Of a stretch of DNA of 64,000 nt, positions 19,221-28,399 are shown one piece after another. The stretch's first letter is position 1, and each line of letters opens with the position of its first letter. Below the pieces are notes generated by a model, which ran no database searches, was not told the origin of the DNA, and saw only the letters and a program-made list of their open reading frames with translations. Source of the stretch: Sediminicola sp. YIK13 (GTDB taxonomy: Bacteria; Bacteroidota; Bacteroidia; Flavobacteriales; Flavobacteriaceae). Both the position numbers and the translations under genes were made by a program. The stretch lies in the NCBI RefSeq assembly GCF_001430825.1, contig NZ_CP010535.1, forward strand, positions 2,150,501-2,214,500. Direction: 5' to 3'.

Positions 19221-21081
19221 GTTTCTTCTTTCCGCCTTCATTATCATCATAGGAATCACCTTTATAGGTAGGCTTTCCTACTTACAGGTATTTAATAATG
19301 TTGGGGAAAAAGTATCTGAGGATGTAGCGGTTAAAGCCATTTATGATTACCCAGAGAGGGGCTATATCTATGATAGAAACGGGGAGCTTCTTGTAGCCAA
19401 TCAGCCGGCATATGATGTCATGGTCATTCCCAAGGATGTAAAACCCCTGGACACGTTGGAATTCTGCATCCTTTTAGGTCTGGAAAAAGAGCAATTCATT
19501 AAAAATTTAAATAAAGCCAAAATATACTCCCCTAGACTTCCCTCCGTTCTAGTGCATCAATTATCCAAGGAGGATTATGCCCGTCTCCAAGAAAAAATGA
19601 GGAAATACGATGGTTTTTATATTCAAAAGAGATCATTGCGATATTATGCCACCAATAGTGGCGCCAACGTATTGGGATATATCAGCGAGGTTAATGAAAG
19701 AGACCTGGCGAACAACCCTTATTACAAACAAGGGGAGTTACTTGGAAAAACGGGAATAGAAAAGGAATATGAAAACATCTTAAGAGGTAAGAAAGGTGTG
19801 AAATACATTCAAAAAGACCGTTTTAACAGGGATATTGGCCCCTATAAAAATGGGGCGTTGGACACCTTACCTGAACAGGGAAAGGAAATACATGTCACCT
19901 TAGACAAGAAACTACAGGAATACGGCGAGCTTTTAATGCAAGGAAAGCATGGTGGTATAGTAGCCATTGAACCTAATTCAGGAGAGATTTTGGCACTCAT
20001 CTCCGGCCCTACCTATGACCCAGCTTTATTGGTAGGAAGAGAGCGATCTAAAAATTACACGAAACTGTATTACGATTCCATTTCCAAACCAACCTATGAT
20101 AGAAGCCTTTTGGCTGAAACGTCACCAGGTTCTCCATTTAAAATCCTGAACGCCCTTGTTGCCCTGCAGGAAGGAGCTATCACCCCGGACACCAAAATTA
20201 TGTGCTATCACGGTTTTTATGTAGGTAGTACAAAAAGAGGATGTCACTGTGGAGGAGGCATGAGAGATATGACCTCTGGCATATACAATTCCTGTAATGC
20301 TTATTTTGCGGGCACATTTAGGAAAATTTACGAACAATTTCCAACCACGGATGCAGGTATGGATGTTTGGGAAAAACACATGAAGAGTTTTGGATTGGGT
20401 GATTTTCTCGGATATGATCTTCCAACGGGCAAAAGAGGTAGAATTCCCAGCAAAGAGTACTATGATAAGTGGTATGGAGATAATCGGTGGTCTTCTTCTT
20501 ATATAATTTCCAATTCCATTGGACAGGGTGAAGTTTCTGCAACCCCAATTCAATTGGCCAATATGACGGCCGCAATTGCGAATAAGGGCTTTTACTATAC
20601 TCCCCACGTGCTTAAGAAAATTGACCATGAAGATATTAGTATCCCAGAATTTATAAAAGCAAAGCACACTACAATAGACAAAAAATACTTTGATCCGGTT
20701 ATTAACGGAATGGCCATGGTTTACAAGCAGGGGACAGCGAGCAGGTTACAAATACCTGATATCGAAATTGCAGGTAAAACTGGAACTGTAGAGAATTTCA
20801 CTAGAATCGACGGTGTAAAAACCCAACTTACGGACCATTCTGTCTTTATCGCGTTTGCCCCAGTGGAAAACCCAAAAATTGCCATAGCCGTATATATTGA
20901 ACACGGATATTTTGGCTCTAGATATGCCGGACATATTGCTTCCCTTTTAATTGAAAAATACCTCAAGGGTGAAATTACAAGAACAGATTTAGAAAAGAGA
21001 ATGTTAGAGAAAAATTTGGAAGCAGAATATGCCAAACCGCATAGCGGCCAACCCTTTATAATCAACGAGCGTGTCTGGTAA
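19213..21081 (+). CDS. mrdA: Penicillin-binding protein 2 (peptidoglycan transpeptidase)
   Basis: Class B PBP of 622 residues for cell elongation. N-terminal TM anchor (about 5-24), dimerisation/pedestal domain with RGYIYDRNGELLVANQPAYD, then the transpeptidase domain. Active-site motifs: SPFK with nucleophile S307, the SxN-type SCN in GIYNSCNAYF, and KTG in EIAGKTGTVEN. It acts with RodA as the glycan-polymerising pair. Ends 11 bases into rodA. Confidence 0.97.
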   Translation: MNKFLLSAFIIIIGITFIGRLSYLQVFNNVGEKVSEDVAVKAIYDYPERGYIYDRNGELLVANQPAYDVMVIPKDVKPLDTLEFCILLGLEKEQFIKNLNKAKIYSPRLPSVLVHQLSKEDYARLQEKMRKYDGFYIQKRSLRYYATNSGANVLGYISEVNERDLANNPYYKQGELLGKTGIEKEYENILRGKKGVKYIQKDRFNRDIGPYKNGALDTLPEQGKEIHVTLDKKLQEYGELLMQGKHGGIVAIEPNSGEILALISGPTYDPALLVGRERSKNYTKLYYDSISKPTYDRSLLAETSPGSPFKILNALVALQEGAITPDTKIMCYHGFYVGSTKRGCHCGGGMRDMTSGIYNSCNAYFAGTFRKIYEQFPTTDAGMDVWEKHMKSFGLGDFLGYDLPTGKRGRIPSKEYYDKWYGDNRWSSSYIISNSIGQGEVSATPIQLANMTAAIANKGFYYTPHVLKKIDHEDISIPEFIKAKHTTIDKKYFDPVINGMAMVYKQGTASRLQIPDIEIAGKTGTVENFTRIDGVKTQLTDHSVFIAFAPVENPKIAIAVYIEHGYFGSRYAGHIASLLIEKYLKGEITRTDLEKRMLEKNLEAEYAKPHSGQPFIINERVW

Positions 21082-22354
21082 AAGCATCTTAAAACGTATA
21101 GACTGGTTAACCGTTTTAATTTACTTCTTGTTGGTGGGCATTGGGTGGATCAACATCTACTCCAGCACCTACTCAGAGGAAGACAAGGCTTTATTGGATT
21201 TTGGAACCTTATACGGAAAACAGCTATTTTTTATCTTGATAAGCATGTTTTCCATAATTGTAATACTTGGAATTGAGGCCGATTTTTATGAACGTTTTTC
21301 CAGTATTATTTACATTCTTTCCCTAGTACTTTTAGCTGGACTATTTCTTTTCGGGAAGACCATCGCAGGAGCCACTTCTTGGTATGATCTAGGTTTCTTT
21401 AATCTACAGCCCTCGGAATTGGCCAAAGTGGCCACAGCCTTGGCACTAGCTAAATATTTATGCGACATCCAGACCGATATTAAACGGGGAAAAGATCAAT
21501 TATATGCCCTTTTGATCATTTTGATACCCGCGGCACTTGTTATACCGCAACCAGACCCTGGAAGTGCCTTGGTATTCTTCGCCTTAATTTTTGTACTATT
21601 CCGTGAGGGACTGCCTCTCTATTATTTAAGCATCCTCTTATTGGTTATCTTGGTCTTTATTTCCACCTTAATGTTCGGAACCATTTGGGTAGGTATCATA
21701 TTGGGCATATTTATAGCCTTATTCTTTTTGTTGAAAAGGAAAACCTTTAGAATACCTGTAGCACCTATACTTATATTTTTTGTTGTTGCCATCGTATTTT
21801 CACTCTCTGTAAATTTCGTTTTCAATAACGTTTTCGAACAACGTCATAGGGACCGTTTTAGTCTTTGGCTGCGTCTGGAAAAAGATCCCGCCAAACTAGA
21901 AGAAATAAAAAAGACAATTGGATACAACACCTATCAATCGGAGAAAGCGATTGAATCTGGAGGCTTCTTTGGAAAGGGTTTTATGGAAGGCACCAGAACC
22001 AAAGGTGATTTTGTTCCAGAGCAACATACAGATTATATATTTAGCACCGTTGGGGAGGAATGGGGCTTTTTGGGAACCTCTGTGGTGGTCATCCTATTCA
22101 CTGTGCTTTTTCTGCGGCTGGTATACCTCTCAGAACGGCAAAAGAGCAGTTTTAGCCGCATGTATGGCTATGGCATCATCTCTATACTCCTAATACATTA
22201 TTTCATCAATATAGGCATGGTTATTGGCGTTTTACCAACTATAGGTATTCCTTTGCCATTTTTCAGCTATGGAGGATCTGGACTTTTATTTTTTACGGCC
22301 CTATTATTTATCTTTTTAAAACTCGATTCGAACAGGTTGAACGAGTGGAATTAA
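21071..22354 (+). CDS. rodA: Peptidoglycan glycosyltransferase RodA
   Basis: SEDS-family polymerase of 427 residues with about ten TM segments. Family signatures: WYDLGFFNLQPSELAKVA, the PEQHTDYIFSTVGEEWGF loop containing the catalytic aspartate region, and the C-terminal GIPLPFFSYGGSGLLFF. Start is GTG at 21071, overlapping the mrdA 3' end. It is the last gene of the elongasome operon and overlaps the convergent endonuclease gene by 4 bases, leaving no room for a separate terminator. Confidence 0.97.
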   Translation: MSGKSILKRIDWLTVLIYFLLVGIGWINIYSSTYSEEDKALLDFGTLYGKQLFFILISMFSIIVILGIEADFYERFSSIIYILSLVLLAGLFLFGKTIAGATSWYDLGFFNLQPSELAKVATALALAKYLCDIQTDIKRGKDQLYALLIILIPAALVIPQPDPGSALVFFALIFVLFREGLPLYYLSILLLVILVFISTLMFGTIWVGIILGIFIALFFLLKRKTFRIPVAPILIFFVVAIVFSLSVNFVFNNVFEQRHRDRFSLWLRLEKDPAKLEEIKKTIGYNTYQSEKAIESGGFFGKGFMEGTRTKGDFVPEQHTDYIFSTVGEEWGFLGTSVVVILFTVLFLRLVYLSERQKSSFSRMYGYGIISILLIHYFINIGMVIGVLPTIGIPLPFFSYGGSGLLFFTALLFIFLKLDSNRLNEWN

Positions 22355-23151
22355 AATTTCCACCCTTTAATATGTACCTCTTTCTCCAAACGTTCTTCCC
22401 TATCATTGGGGAGCTTTTCAAAAAAATCAATTCCCGTTAGCGTTTCCAAACTATCCACGGGCACCAAAAACTTTTCCAAAGGAAGGGCACTATCTTTATG
22501 TGGCATAAGAAATCCCAAAACCTCTAGATTGTCTATATTACCTTTAGCAATAATTTTATAGAATAACTTGGGAACCGCAACATCCTCCTCCCCTATTTCC
22601 TGTAGTCCTTCTTCCAATACCCCTCCTGTTACTACAAACACACTATCATAAGTTTTGGTCCAATACCTCACTTTTTGTTCCAATCTATTCCAAATCCCGC
22701 CATTGAAAGCGTTCTCCTGTGGACTTATATTACTGGTATAAAAGGTTTGATTATAGGCCGCTTCTGAAAATCGCATATCTCCTGCAGGGCATAAATGACC
22801 TCTATCGTAGCCCGATCCCCTATAATTTTTCCAATCCGCAGATTTAGTGCGCACCCTTGGATCCTCTATAAAATAAGGTCGTTTCCTATCATCATAGGTA
22901 ATGTATTCTTTCTTCAGCTCATAGGCCACCCACTCCGCCTGCTCAAATGGCTCGCTATAAGACAGGGAATAGTAATTATGGTCTATGATGACACCTGTGG
23001 TGGAAGTTGGAAAAAGCAATTTTACATTTTTACCCATGTTTCCACTATCATAATCGTCCTCGTATGTTTTTGTCTCATAAAAATTATCAAAAAGCCAAAA
23101 AGCTACAATAAAAAGTAAGGTCAAAAGAGTATAAATATTTCGTTTTTTCAT
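22351..23151 (-). CDS. DNA/RNA non-specific endonuclease (NUC1 family), membrane-anchored or secreted
   Basis: Protein of 266 residues with an N-terminal hydrophobic segment (about 5-22) acting as a signal or anchor. The NUC1 active site is clear: YDRGHLCPAGDM with catalytic His119, and the downstream TSNISPQENAFNGGIWNRLE segment with the metal-binding Asn. It probably degrades extracellular or periplasmic nucleic acid, as nutrient or phosphate scavenging. It lies downstream of prc on the same strand, but a terminator separates them. Confidence 0.93.
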   Translation of the reverse strand: MKKRNIYTLLTLLFIVAFWLFDNFYETKTYEDDYDSGNMGKNVKLLFPTSTTGVIIDHNYYSLSYSEPFEQAEWVAYELKKEYITYDDRKRPYFIEDPRVRTKSADWKNYRGSGYDRGHLCPAGDMRFSEAAYNQTFYTSNISPQENAFNGGIWNRLEQKVRYWTKTYDSVFVVTGGVLEEGLQEIGEEDVAVPKLFYKIIAKGNIDNLEVLGFLMPHKDSALPLEKFLVPVDSLETLTGIDFFEKLPNDREERLEKEVHIKGWKF

Positions 23152-23188
23152 AATGGGCCTTTAATTAGAAAAGTCACGGTCCTGGCAC

Positions 23189-23217
23189 AAAAATAAAAAG
23201 CCCGGGATAAACCGGGC
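23189..23217 (-). terminator. Terminator of prc
   Basis: Stem GCCCGG (23200-23205) and CCGGGC (23212-23217) with a 6-base loop, followed on the minus strand by a T-rich run (A-rich 23190-23199). It lies 27 bases past the prc stop codon. Confidence 0.85.
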
Positions 23218-23243
23218 CTTACTACTATTAAATTTAAATGTGA

Positions 23244-25373
23244 TTATCCTTTTACACTTGCCAATTTGGTTTCTTTAATATTGTTCGATTTTAAATCTTG
23301 CAATACATTTATGGCTTCCTCAACGTAGACATCTTTGGCCAAATCCTGGTGCCAGCGATCTCTTTTCTCTCTCAATACCTCATCTTGTGTAAACAGCTCC
23401 TTTTCATACTTAAGGGATTCAAAGGACAAATGCGAATCATATTCCTGAATCGTCTTAAAATATTGGGATTTCTTCTTCATCCTTTCCTCTTCGCTTTTAT
23501 AGCTGCTATAGTTCAAGGATATTACATTTTCATCTTGTTGTTGTTTTAACCATTTGGCATTTTCCTCGATCAACTTAATCTGAGAATTAAGGGCCATTCT
23601 AGAAGCACTGTTGGCAATGGTCTGCTCATAATCTATATAGCCTTCCCAAGGCTTGTAATCAGCCGCTGAAATCTTGTCCCATGGCAATGGGTTTTGCTGA
23701 TCTCTTTCTCCTAGATCAATATAGCTATATCTGTCCGGAACAACCACGTCACTCTTTACTCCTTCCAACTGGGTGGATCCTCCGTTTATTCTATAAAATT
23801 TCTGAGTAGTCAATTTAATAGCTCCAAGATCTCCATGCTCATTGCTTCTTACAATGTTGTCCAAAGGAATAACGTTTTGTACTGTTCCCTTTCCAAAAGT
23901 CTGTTTGCTACCAATAACAATAGCTCTTTTGTAGTCTTGCATCGCTGCAGCCAAAATTTCAGAAGCTGATGCCGATAACTCGTTTACCAAGATCACCAAG
24001 GGTCCGTCCCATTGGATTCTTTCATCCTTATCGTCATATACTTCTTTGCGCTGCCCTGAAGATCTAACCTGTACAATGGGTCCGTCCTTGATAAATAATC
24101 CGGCCATCTCCACAACAGTTTTTAAAGAACCTCCACCATTGTCCCTAAGGTCCAATATCAATCCTTCTGCACCTTCTTCCTTTAAGCGTTCTACCTCTTT
24201 GGCAACATCGGTTGCGGCATTTCTATTATTATAGTCTTCAAAATCAACATAAAACTTTGGCAGATTGATCAATCCAAATTTTTGCTCTCCTTTTTTGACC
24301 GTAGCGGATTTGGCATAAGATTCCTCGAGCTCCACAACATCTCTTGTCAAAGAAATAATTTCTATAGAACCGTCAACCTTCTTAACAGTAAGATTTACTA
24401 CGGTCCCTTTAGGACCTTTGATGAATTTTATGGCATCGTCGAGTCTCATCCCAACAATATCCACTGGTGGCTCACCTTCCTGGCCAACCTTTAATATTTC
24501 GTCCCCTACTTCCAGACGTTTGTCTCTCCAAACAGGACCTCCGGATATAATTTCCACAATGGTGGTCTCATCCTTACGCTTTTGCAAACGCGCACCTATT
24601 CCTTCAAACTTTCCTGACATGCTCACATCGAACTTCTCTTTATCTTCCGGTGCAAAATAATAGGTATGTGGATCAAACTCGTCCACTATGGTATTGATGT
24701 ATTGAACAAACCAGTCCTTACGCTCCAATTCATCTACAAAGTCATAGAATTCATCCAAGGTATTTTCGGTAGAAGCCCTAGCTTCCGATTCGATCTCTTT
24801 TACTGATTTCGCCTTGTAACTAGCATCTTTGGTCTTCTTTTGCTCTTCATCTGTCAATTTAGAGTCATAGGTACCCAGAGTAGCATATTTCAATTGCTTT
24901 CTCCATCGTTCCTTCAATTCTGCCTTTGAACTTGCAAAAGGTTGATTGTCATAATCAATATTGATTTTTTCATCGGAATTATAATCAAAGGACTCAGAAA
25001 GGACATCCTTGTAGATGCCTTTGGCTTCTTGCATACGTTGTATCAACCTTTCATGTACCAAATTAAAAAAGCTGATATCGGTATTTTTAATTTGATCATC
25101 AATTTGAAACTTATACTTTTCGAACTCATTGATATCCTTTTCCAAGAAATATCTCTTTGTTGGATCTATCACATTGATAAAATCCTCAAAGACTTCGACC
25201 GAAAAATCATCGTTGATATCCTTGGGTTGATAATGTCCCTTTTCCAAAACATAAGTAATGAGATCCAATAATAACTTGTCCTTATCACTGGTCTCAAAAG
25301 ATTTATTTGTAAAACTGCAGGAGGCTACAGCAATCAGCATCACCAACAATGCAAAAGCCAATTTCTTTTTCAT
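23244..25373 (-). CDS. prc: Carboxy-terminal processing (tail-specific) protease
   Basis: S41-family peptidase of 709 residues, lipoprotein signal with lipobox VASC (Cys19), so periplasmic and membrane-tethered. Domains: N-terminal helical TSP domain, a PDZ domain (about 235-345, with GIGARLQKRKDETTIVEIISG), and the S41 core. The core has the catalytic Ser in NELSASASEILAAAMQDY and Lys in GSKQTFGKGTVQ, followed by the C-terminal DUF3340-type helical domain with KAEEERMKKK-like repeats. In other bacteria Prc trims lipoproteins and peptidoglycan hydrolases. Confidence 0.96.
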   Translation of the reverse strand: MKKKLAFALLVMLIAVASCSFTNKSFETSDKDKLLLDLITYVLEKGHYQPKDINDDFSVEVFEDFINVIDPTKRYFLEKDINEFEKYKFQIDDQIKNTDISFFNLVHERLIQRMQEAKGIYKDVLSESFDYNSDEKINIDYDNQPFASSKAELKERWRKQLKYATLGTYDSKLTDEEQKKTKDASYKAKSVKEIESEARASTENTLDEFYDFVDELERKDWFVQYINTIVDEFDPHTYYFAPEDKEKFDVSMSGKFEGIGARLQKRKDETTIVEIISGGPVWRDKRLEVGDEILKVGQEGEPPVDIVGMRLDDAIKFIKGPKGTVVNLTVKKVDGSIEIISLTRDVVELEESYAKSATVKKGEQKFGLINLPKFYVDFEDYNNRNAATDVAKEVERLKEEGAEGLILDLRDNGGGSLKTVVEMAGLFIKDGPIVQVRSSGQRKEVYDDKDERIQWDGPLVILVNELSASASEILAAAMQDYKRAIVIGSKQTFGKGTVQNVIPLDNIVRSNEHGDLGAIKLTTQKFYRINGGSTQLEGVKSDVVVPDRYSYIDLGERDQQNPLPWDKISAADYKPWEGYIDYEQTIANSASRMALNSQIKLIEENAKWLKQQQDENVISLNYSSYKSEEERMKKKSQYFKTIQEYDSHLSFESLKYEKELFTQDEVLREKRDRWHQDLAKDVYVEEAINVLQDLKSNNIKETKLASVKG

Positions 25374-25586
25374 ATTCTTTTTCTTTTTTTGATGTATTAT
25401 TCCATATCGGATTGCAAAATAATTCAGGACTAGCCCACTATAAATGCACTACCTGACATTATCTGGAATCCTCTAAGATACTGAAAAAACCATGCCACAT
25501 TGTTCTGTATCCATTAAATTTTTGTTAAACGACATCAAAGGCTTTTCCTAATGAAAAACGTATTTTTACACCATAAATTATAATCT

Positions 25587-26366
25587 ATGGAAAAACCTTT
25601 GATTCTTGTCACTAATGATGACGGTATAACAGCACCGGGATTAAGAGCCTTGGTAAGGTATATGAAAGAGATTGGAGATGTGGTCGTTGTGGCTCCGGAC
25701 AGCCCTCAATCGGGAATGGGACATGCAATAACACTGGACAATACGTTATACTCAAAAAAGGTCACCATAGATACAGAAAATGGAGGCACGGAAGAATATA
25801 GTTGCAGTGGCACTCCAGCGGATTGTGTGAAATTAGCGCTACAGGAACTGTTGGATAGAAAGCCCGATATTTGTGTTAGTGGCATCAATCACGGATCCAA
25901 TTCATCCATCAATGTTATTTATTCCGGTACGATGAGCGCAGCTATTGAAGCCGGGATAGAAGGAATACCCGCCATAGGATTTTCATTGTGCGACTTTTCT
26001 TGGGATGCCAACTTTGAAAAGGCCGGGGATGCCATAAAGAGAATAGTCAGGGAAGCGCTGGAAAAAGGAATGCCTCAAGGGGTAGTTTTAAATGTAAATA
26101 TCCCCAAGTTGGAAGGCAAGGCATACAGGGGTATCAAAATTTCTAGACAGGCCCGGGCCAATTGGAAGGAAAAATTTGACAAGAGGATCAGCCCCATGGG
26201 CAAAGAATACTATTGGCTTACCGGGGAATTTGAATTGCTGGACAAAGGGGAGGACACCGATGAGTGGGCCTTGGCCAATGACTATATTTCCCTCGTACCC
26301 ACACAATTTGATCTCACGGCACACCATGCCATACAAAACATTAACAATTGGAACTTAAATGAATAA
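25587..26366 (+). CDS. surE: 5'/3'-nucleotidase SurE
   Basis: Metal-dependent survival phosphatase of 259 residues that dephosphorylates nucleoside monophosphates. Signature LVTNDDGITAPGL with metal ligands D11 and D12, then PDSPQSGMGHAIT, the CSGTPADCVKLAL motif and SGINHGSN. Normal length. It starts an operon with a small membrane protein (8-base overlap) and lpxB. Confidence 0.97.
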   Translation: MEKPLILVTNDDGITAPGLRALVRYMKEIGDVVVVAPDSPQSGMGHAITLDNTLYSKKVTIDTENGGTEEYSCSGTPADCVKLALQELLDRKPDICVSGINHGSNSSINVIYSGTMSAAIEAGIEGIPAIGFSLCDFSWDANFEKAGDAIKRIVREALEKGMPQGVVLNVNIPKLEGKAYRGIKISRQARANWKEKFDKRISPMGKEYYWLTGEFELLDKGEDTDEWALANDYISLVPTQFDLTAHHAIQNINNWNLNE

Positions 26367-26640
26367 AAAAGAAATCATCATCGGATTTTTGGTAGGTATA
26401 ATTGCCAATACCATCGGTACTTTGGCCTATATCGTTCTGTTTTCTGATTTGAATATCTCGGAGACCTTTGCAGCTGCCATAGAACAAGAGCATATTGGTA
26501 GTTTATTGGCCCTTGGTGCCATCTTGAACCTTATTGCCTTTTTTGGCTTTCTGAAATTAAATAGAGACCACAGGGCAAGAGGGGTGCTAATAGCAACCCT
26601 TTTGACTGCTTTTGTTATCCTTTACTATAAAATGTTTTAA
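26359..26640 (+). CDS. Small three-helix membrane protein of unknown function
   Basis: Protein of 93 residues with about three hydrophobic segments (8-28, 46-66, 75-90). The 8-base overlap with surE and the 22-base gap to lpxB imply co-expression. I do not recognise a named family. The context (surE and lpxB) suggests a role in or near the envelope, but nothing in the sequence defines it. Confidence 0.8.
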   Translation: MNKKEIIIGFLVGIIANTIGTLAYIVLFSDLNISETFAAAIEQEHIGSLLALGAILNLIAFFGFLKLNRDHRARGVLIATLLTAFVILYYKMF

Positions 26641-26662
26641 TACAAAAAATCAGAACCTTAAG

Positions 26663-27775
26663 ATGAAATACTACATCATTGCCGGTGAAGCTTCTGGAGA
26701 CCTACACGGCTCCAATCTTATCAAGGCCCTTAAAAAAAAGGATCCCGACGCAGCCATTCGTTGTTGGGGTGGTGATCTAATGCAAAATGCGGGCGGAGTC
26801 CTTGTAAAACACTACAAGGCAATGGCTTTTATGGGGTTCCTAGAAGTGCTGGGCAATATCAATACCATTTTCAAGAACATAAAGTTTTGTAAGGAAGATA
26901 TCTTACAGTTTAAGCCCGATCAACTTATTTTTATAGACTATTCAGGATTTAATCTTAGGATTGCCAAATGGGCCAAAGAAAATAACATTAAAACAAATTA
27001 CTATATAGCACCTCAGATATGGGCCTCCAGGGAGGGAAGAATTGAAAAAATTAAAAGGGATATAGATGCCATGTACGTTATCTTACCATTTGAAAAGGAG
27101 TTCTACGAAAAAAAACACAACCTTCCTGTAAATTTTGTGGGCCATCCCCTGATCGATGCAATTGGGGAAAGAAAAAAACCCGATGAAGATAATTTTAGGA
27201 AAGTCAATCAACTTGATCCCGCCAAACCCATCATAGCCTTATTGCCAGGAAGTAGAAAACAAGAGGTTCAGAAAATGCTATCTATAATGCTATCTGTTGC
27301 CAAGTCCTTTCCGGAGTATCAATTTGTTATCGCTGGTGCCCCAAGTTTGGAAATGGAATTTTATGACCCTTTCCTAAAAGACCCACAAGTGGGATTTGTG
27401 AACAATAGAACCTATGACCTGTTGAGCCTGTCCCATGCTGCCCTAGTGACCAGTGGCACTGCAACTTTGGAAACGGCCTTGTTCAAAGTTCCCCAGGTGG
27501 TTTGCTACAAAGCAAATTGGATCTCCTATCAAATTGCCAAGAGAATCATCACTTTGGACTACATTTCCCTGGTGAATTTAATCATGAAGAAGGAAGTGGT
27601 GAAAGAATTGATACAGGACGACCTGAATACTAAGAATTTGACATCGGAATTATTAAAAATATTGGACAGTAAGCAGCGAAAAATGATCTTTGAAGCTTAC
27701 GAGGATCTAGAAAATAAATTGGGCGGAATAGGAGCAAGCGAGAATACCGCTACGCTTATTGTAGAAAATGCTTAA
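26663..27775 (+). CDS. lpxB: Lipid-A-disaccharide synthase
   Basis: GT19 glycosyltransferase of 370 residues that joins UDP-2,3-diacylglucosamine and lipid X to form the lipid A disaccharide at the inner membrane. Family motifs: MKYYIIAGEASGDLHGSNL at the N-terminus, APQIWASREGR, VGHPLID and the LLPGSRKQEV nucleotide-binding stretch, then TSGTATLETAL. The frame is open further upstream to 26612, but the ATG at 26663 begins exactly at the family N-terminus, and the upstream part overlaps the preceding gene. Confidence 0.97.
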   Translation: MKYYIIAGEASGDLHGSNLIKALKKKDPDAAIRCWGGDLMQNAGGVLVKHYKAMAFMGFLEVLGNINTIFKNIKFCKEDILQFKPDQLIFIDYSGFNLRIAKWAKENNIKTNYYIAPQIWASREGRIEKIKRDIDAMYVILPFEKEFYEKKHNLPVNFVGHPLIDAIGERKKPDEDNFRKVNQLDPAKPIIALLPGSRKQEVQKMLSIMLSVAKSFPEYQFVIAGAPSLEMEFYDPFLKDPQVGFVNNRTYDLLSLSHAALVTSGTATLETALFKVPQVVCYKANWISYQIAKRIITLDYISLVNLIMKKEVVKELIQDDLNTKNLTSELLKILDSKQRKMIFEAYEDLENKLGGIGASENTATLIVENA

Positions 27776-27820
27776 ATTTGATAGGAAACCGGCAGAAAGT
27801 TAAAACCAATACCCAACAGA

Positions 27821-28399
27821 ATGATTCGTAAAGTCGCTTCTATAGCTTTCCTTTTTTTAATTGCCAGTTGTGGCTCATCCAAATCAACAACTGTAACCCA
27901 AGTTGACCGAAAGATCAATGTTCCAAGAAATTCTGTCAATGTACCCAATAATAGGGACGAAATTTCAATAGGCAACAGCACTGAAATGGCCGATGCCAGA
28001 TCAGAGGCTTCCTTTAATTTTGCAGATAGGATAATAAACACAGCCTTGGAATATTCTGGAGTTCGTTATAAATATGGAGGCACTTCTAAAGACGGACTAG
28101 ACTGCTCTGGCTTAATGATGATCTCTTTTGGGGAGCACAACTACAACTTGCCAAGATCGTCCTCTCAGATGGCGGAGGAAGGCAAAAAGGTGAAGTTGAA
28201 CGAAGTTGCAAAAGGAGACTTGTTATTTTTCTGCACGGGTAGGCGAAATAGAAAAATAAACCATGTGGGTTTGGTAGTCACTACAGAAGGGGATGAAATT
28301 AAATTTATTCATTCTTCCACCTCTCGGGGTGTTATTGTTTCTTCCTTAAGGGAGGGCTATTGGAACAGCGCTTTTGTAAAAGCAACCCGTGTTCTTTAG
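27821..28399 (+). CDS. NlpC/P60 family peptidoglycan endopeptidase, lipoprotein
   Basis: C40 cysteine peptidase of 192 residues with lipobox IASC (Cys17). Catalytic triad visible: Cys95 in GLDCSG, His148 in NHVGLV and His164 in FIHSST. It likely cleaves stem-peptide cross-links in the periplasm, similar to E. coli Spr/MepS. Between the lipobox and the catalytic domain is a 50-residue low-complexity linker. It overlaps the GTG start of comEC by 11 bases. Confidence 0.93.
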   Translation: MIRKVASIAFLFLIASCGSSKSTTVTQVDRKINVPRNSVNVPNNRDEISIGNSTEMADARSEASFNFADRIINTALEYSGVRYKYGGTSKDGLDCSGLMMISFGEHNYNLPRSSSQMAEEGKKVKLNEVAKGDLLFFCTGRRNRKINHVGLVVTTEGDEIKFIHSSTSRGVIVSSLREGYWNSAFVKATRVL

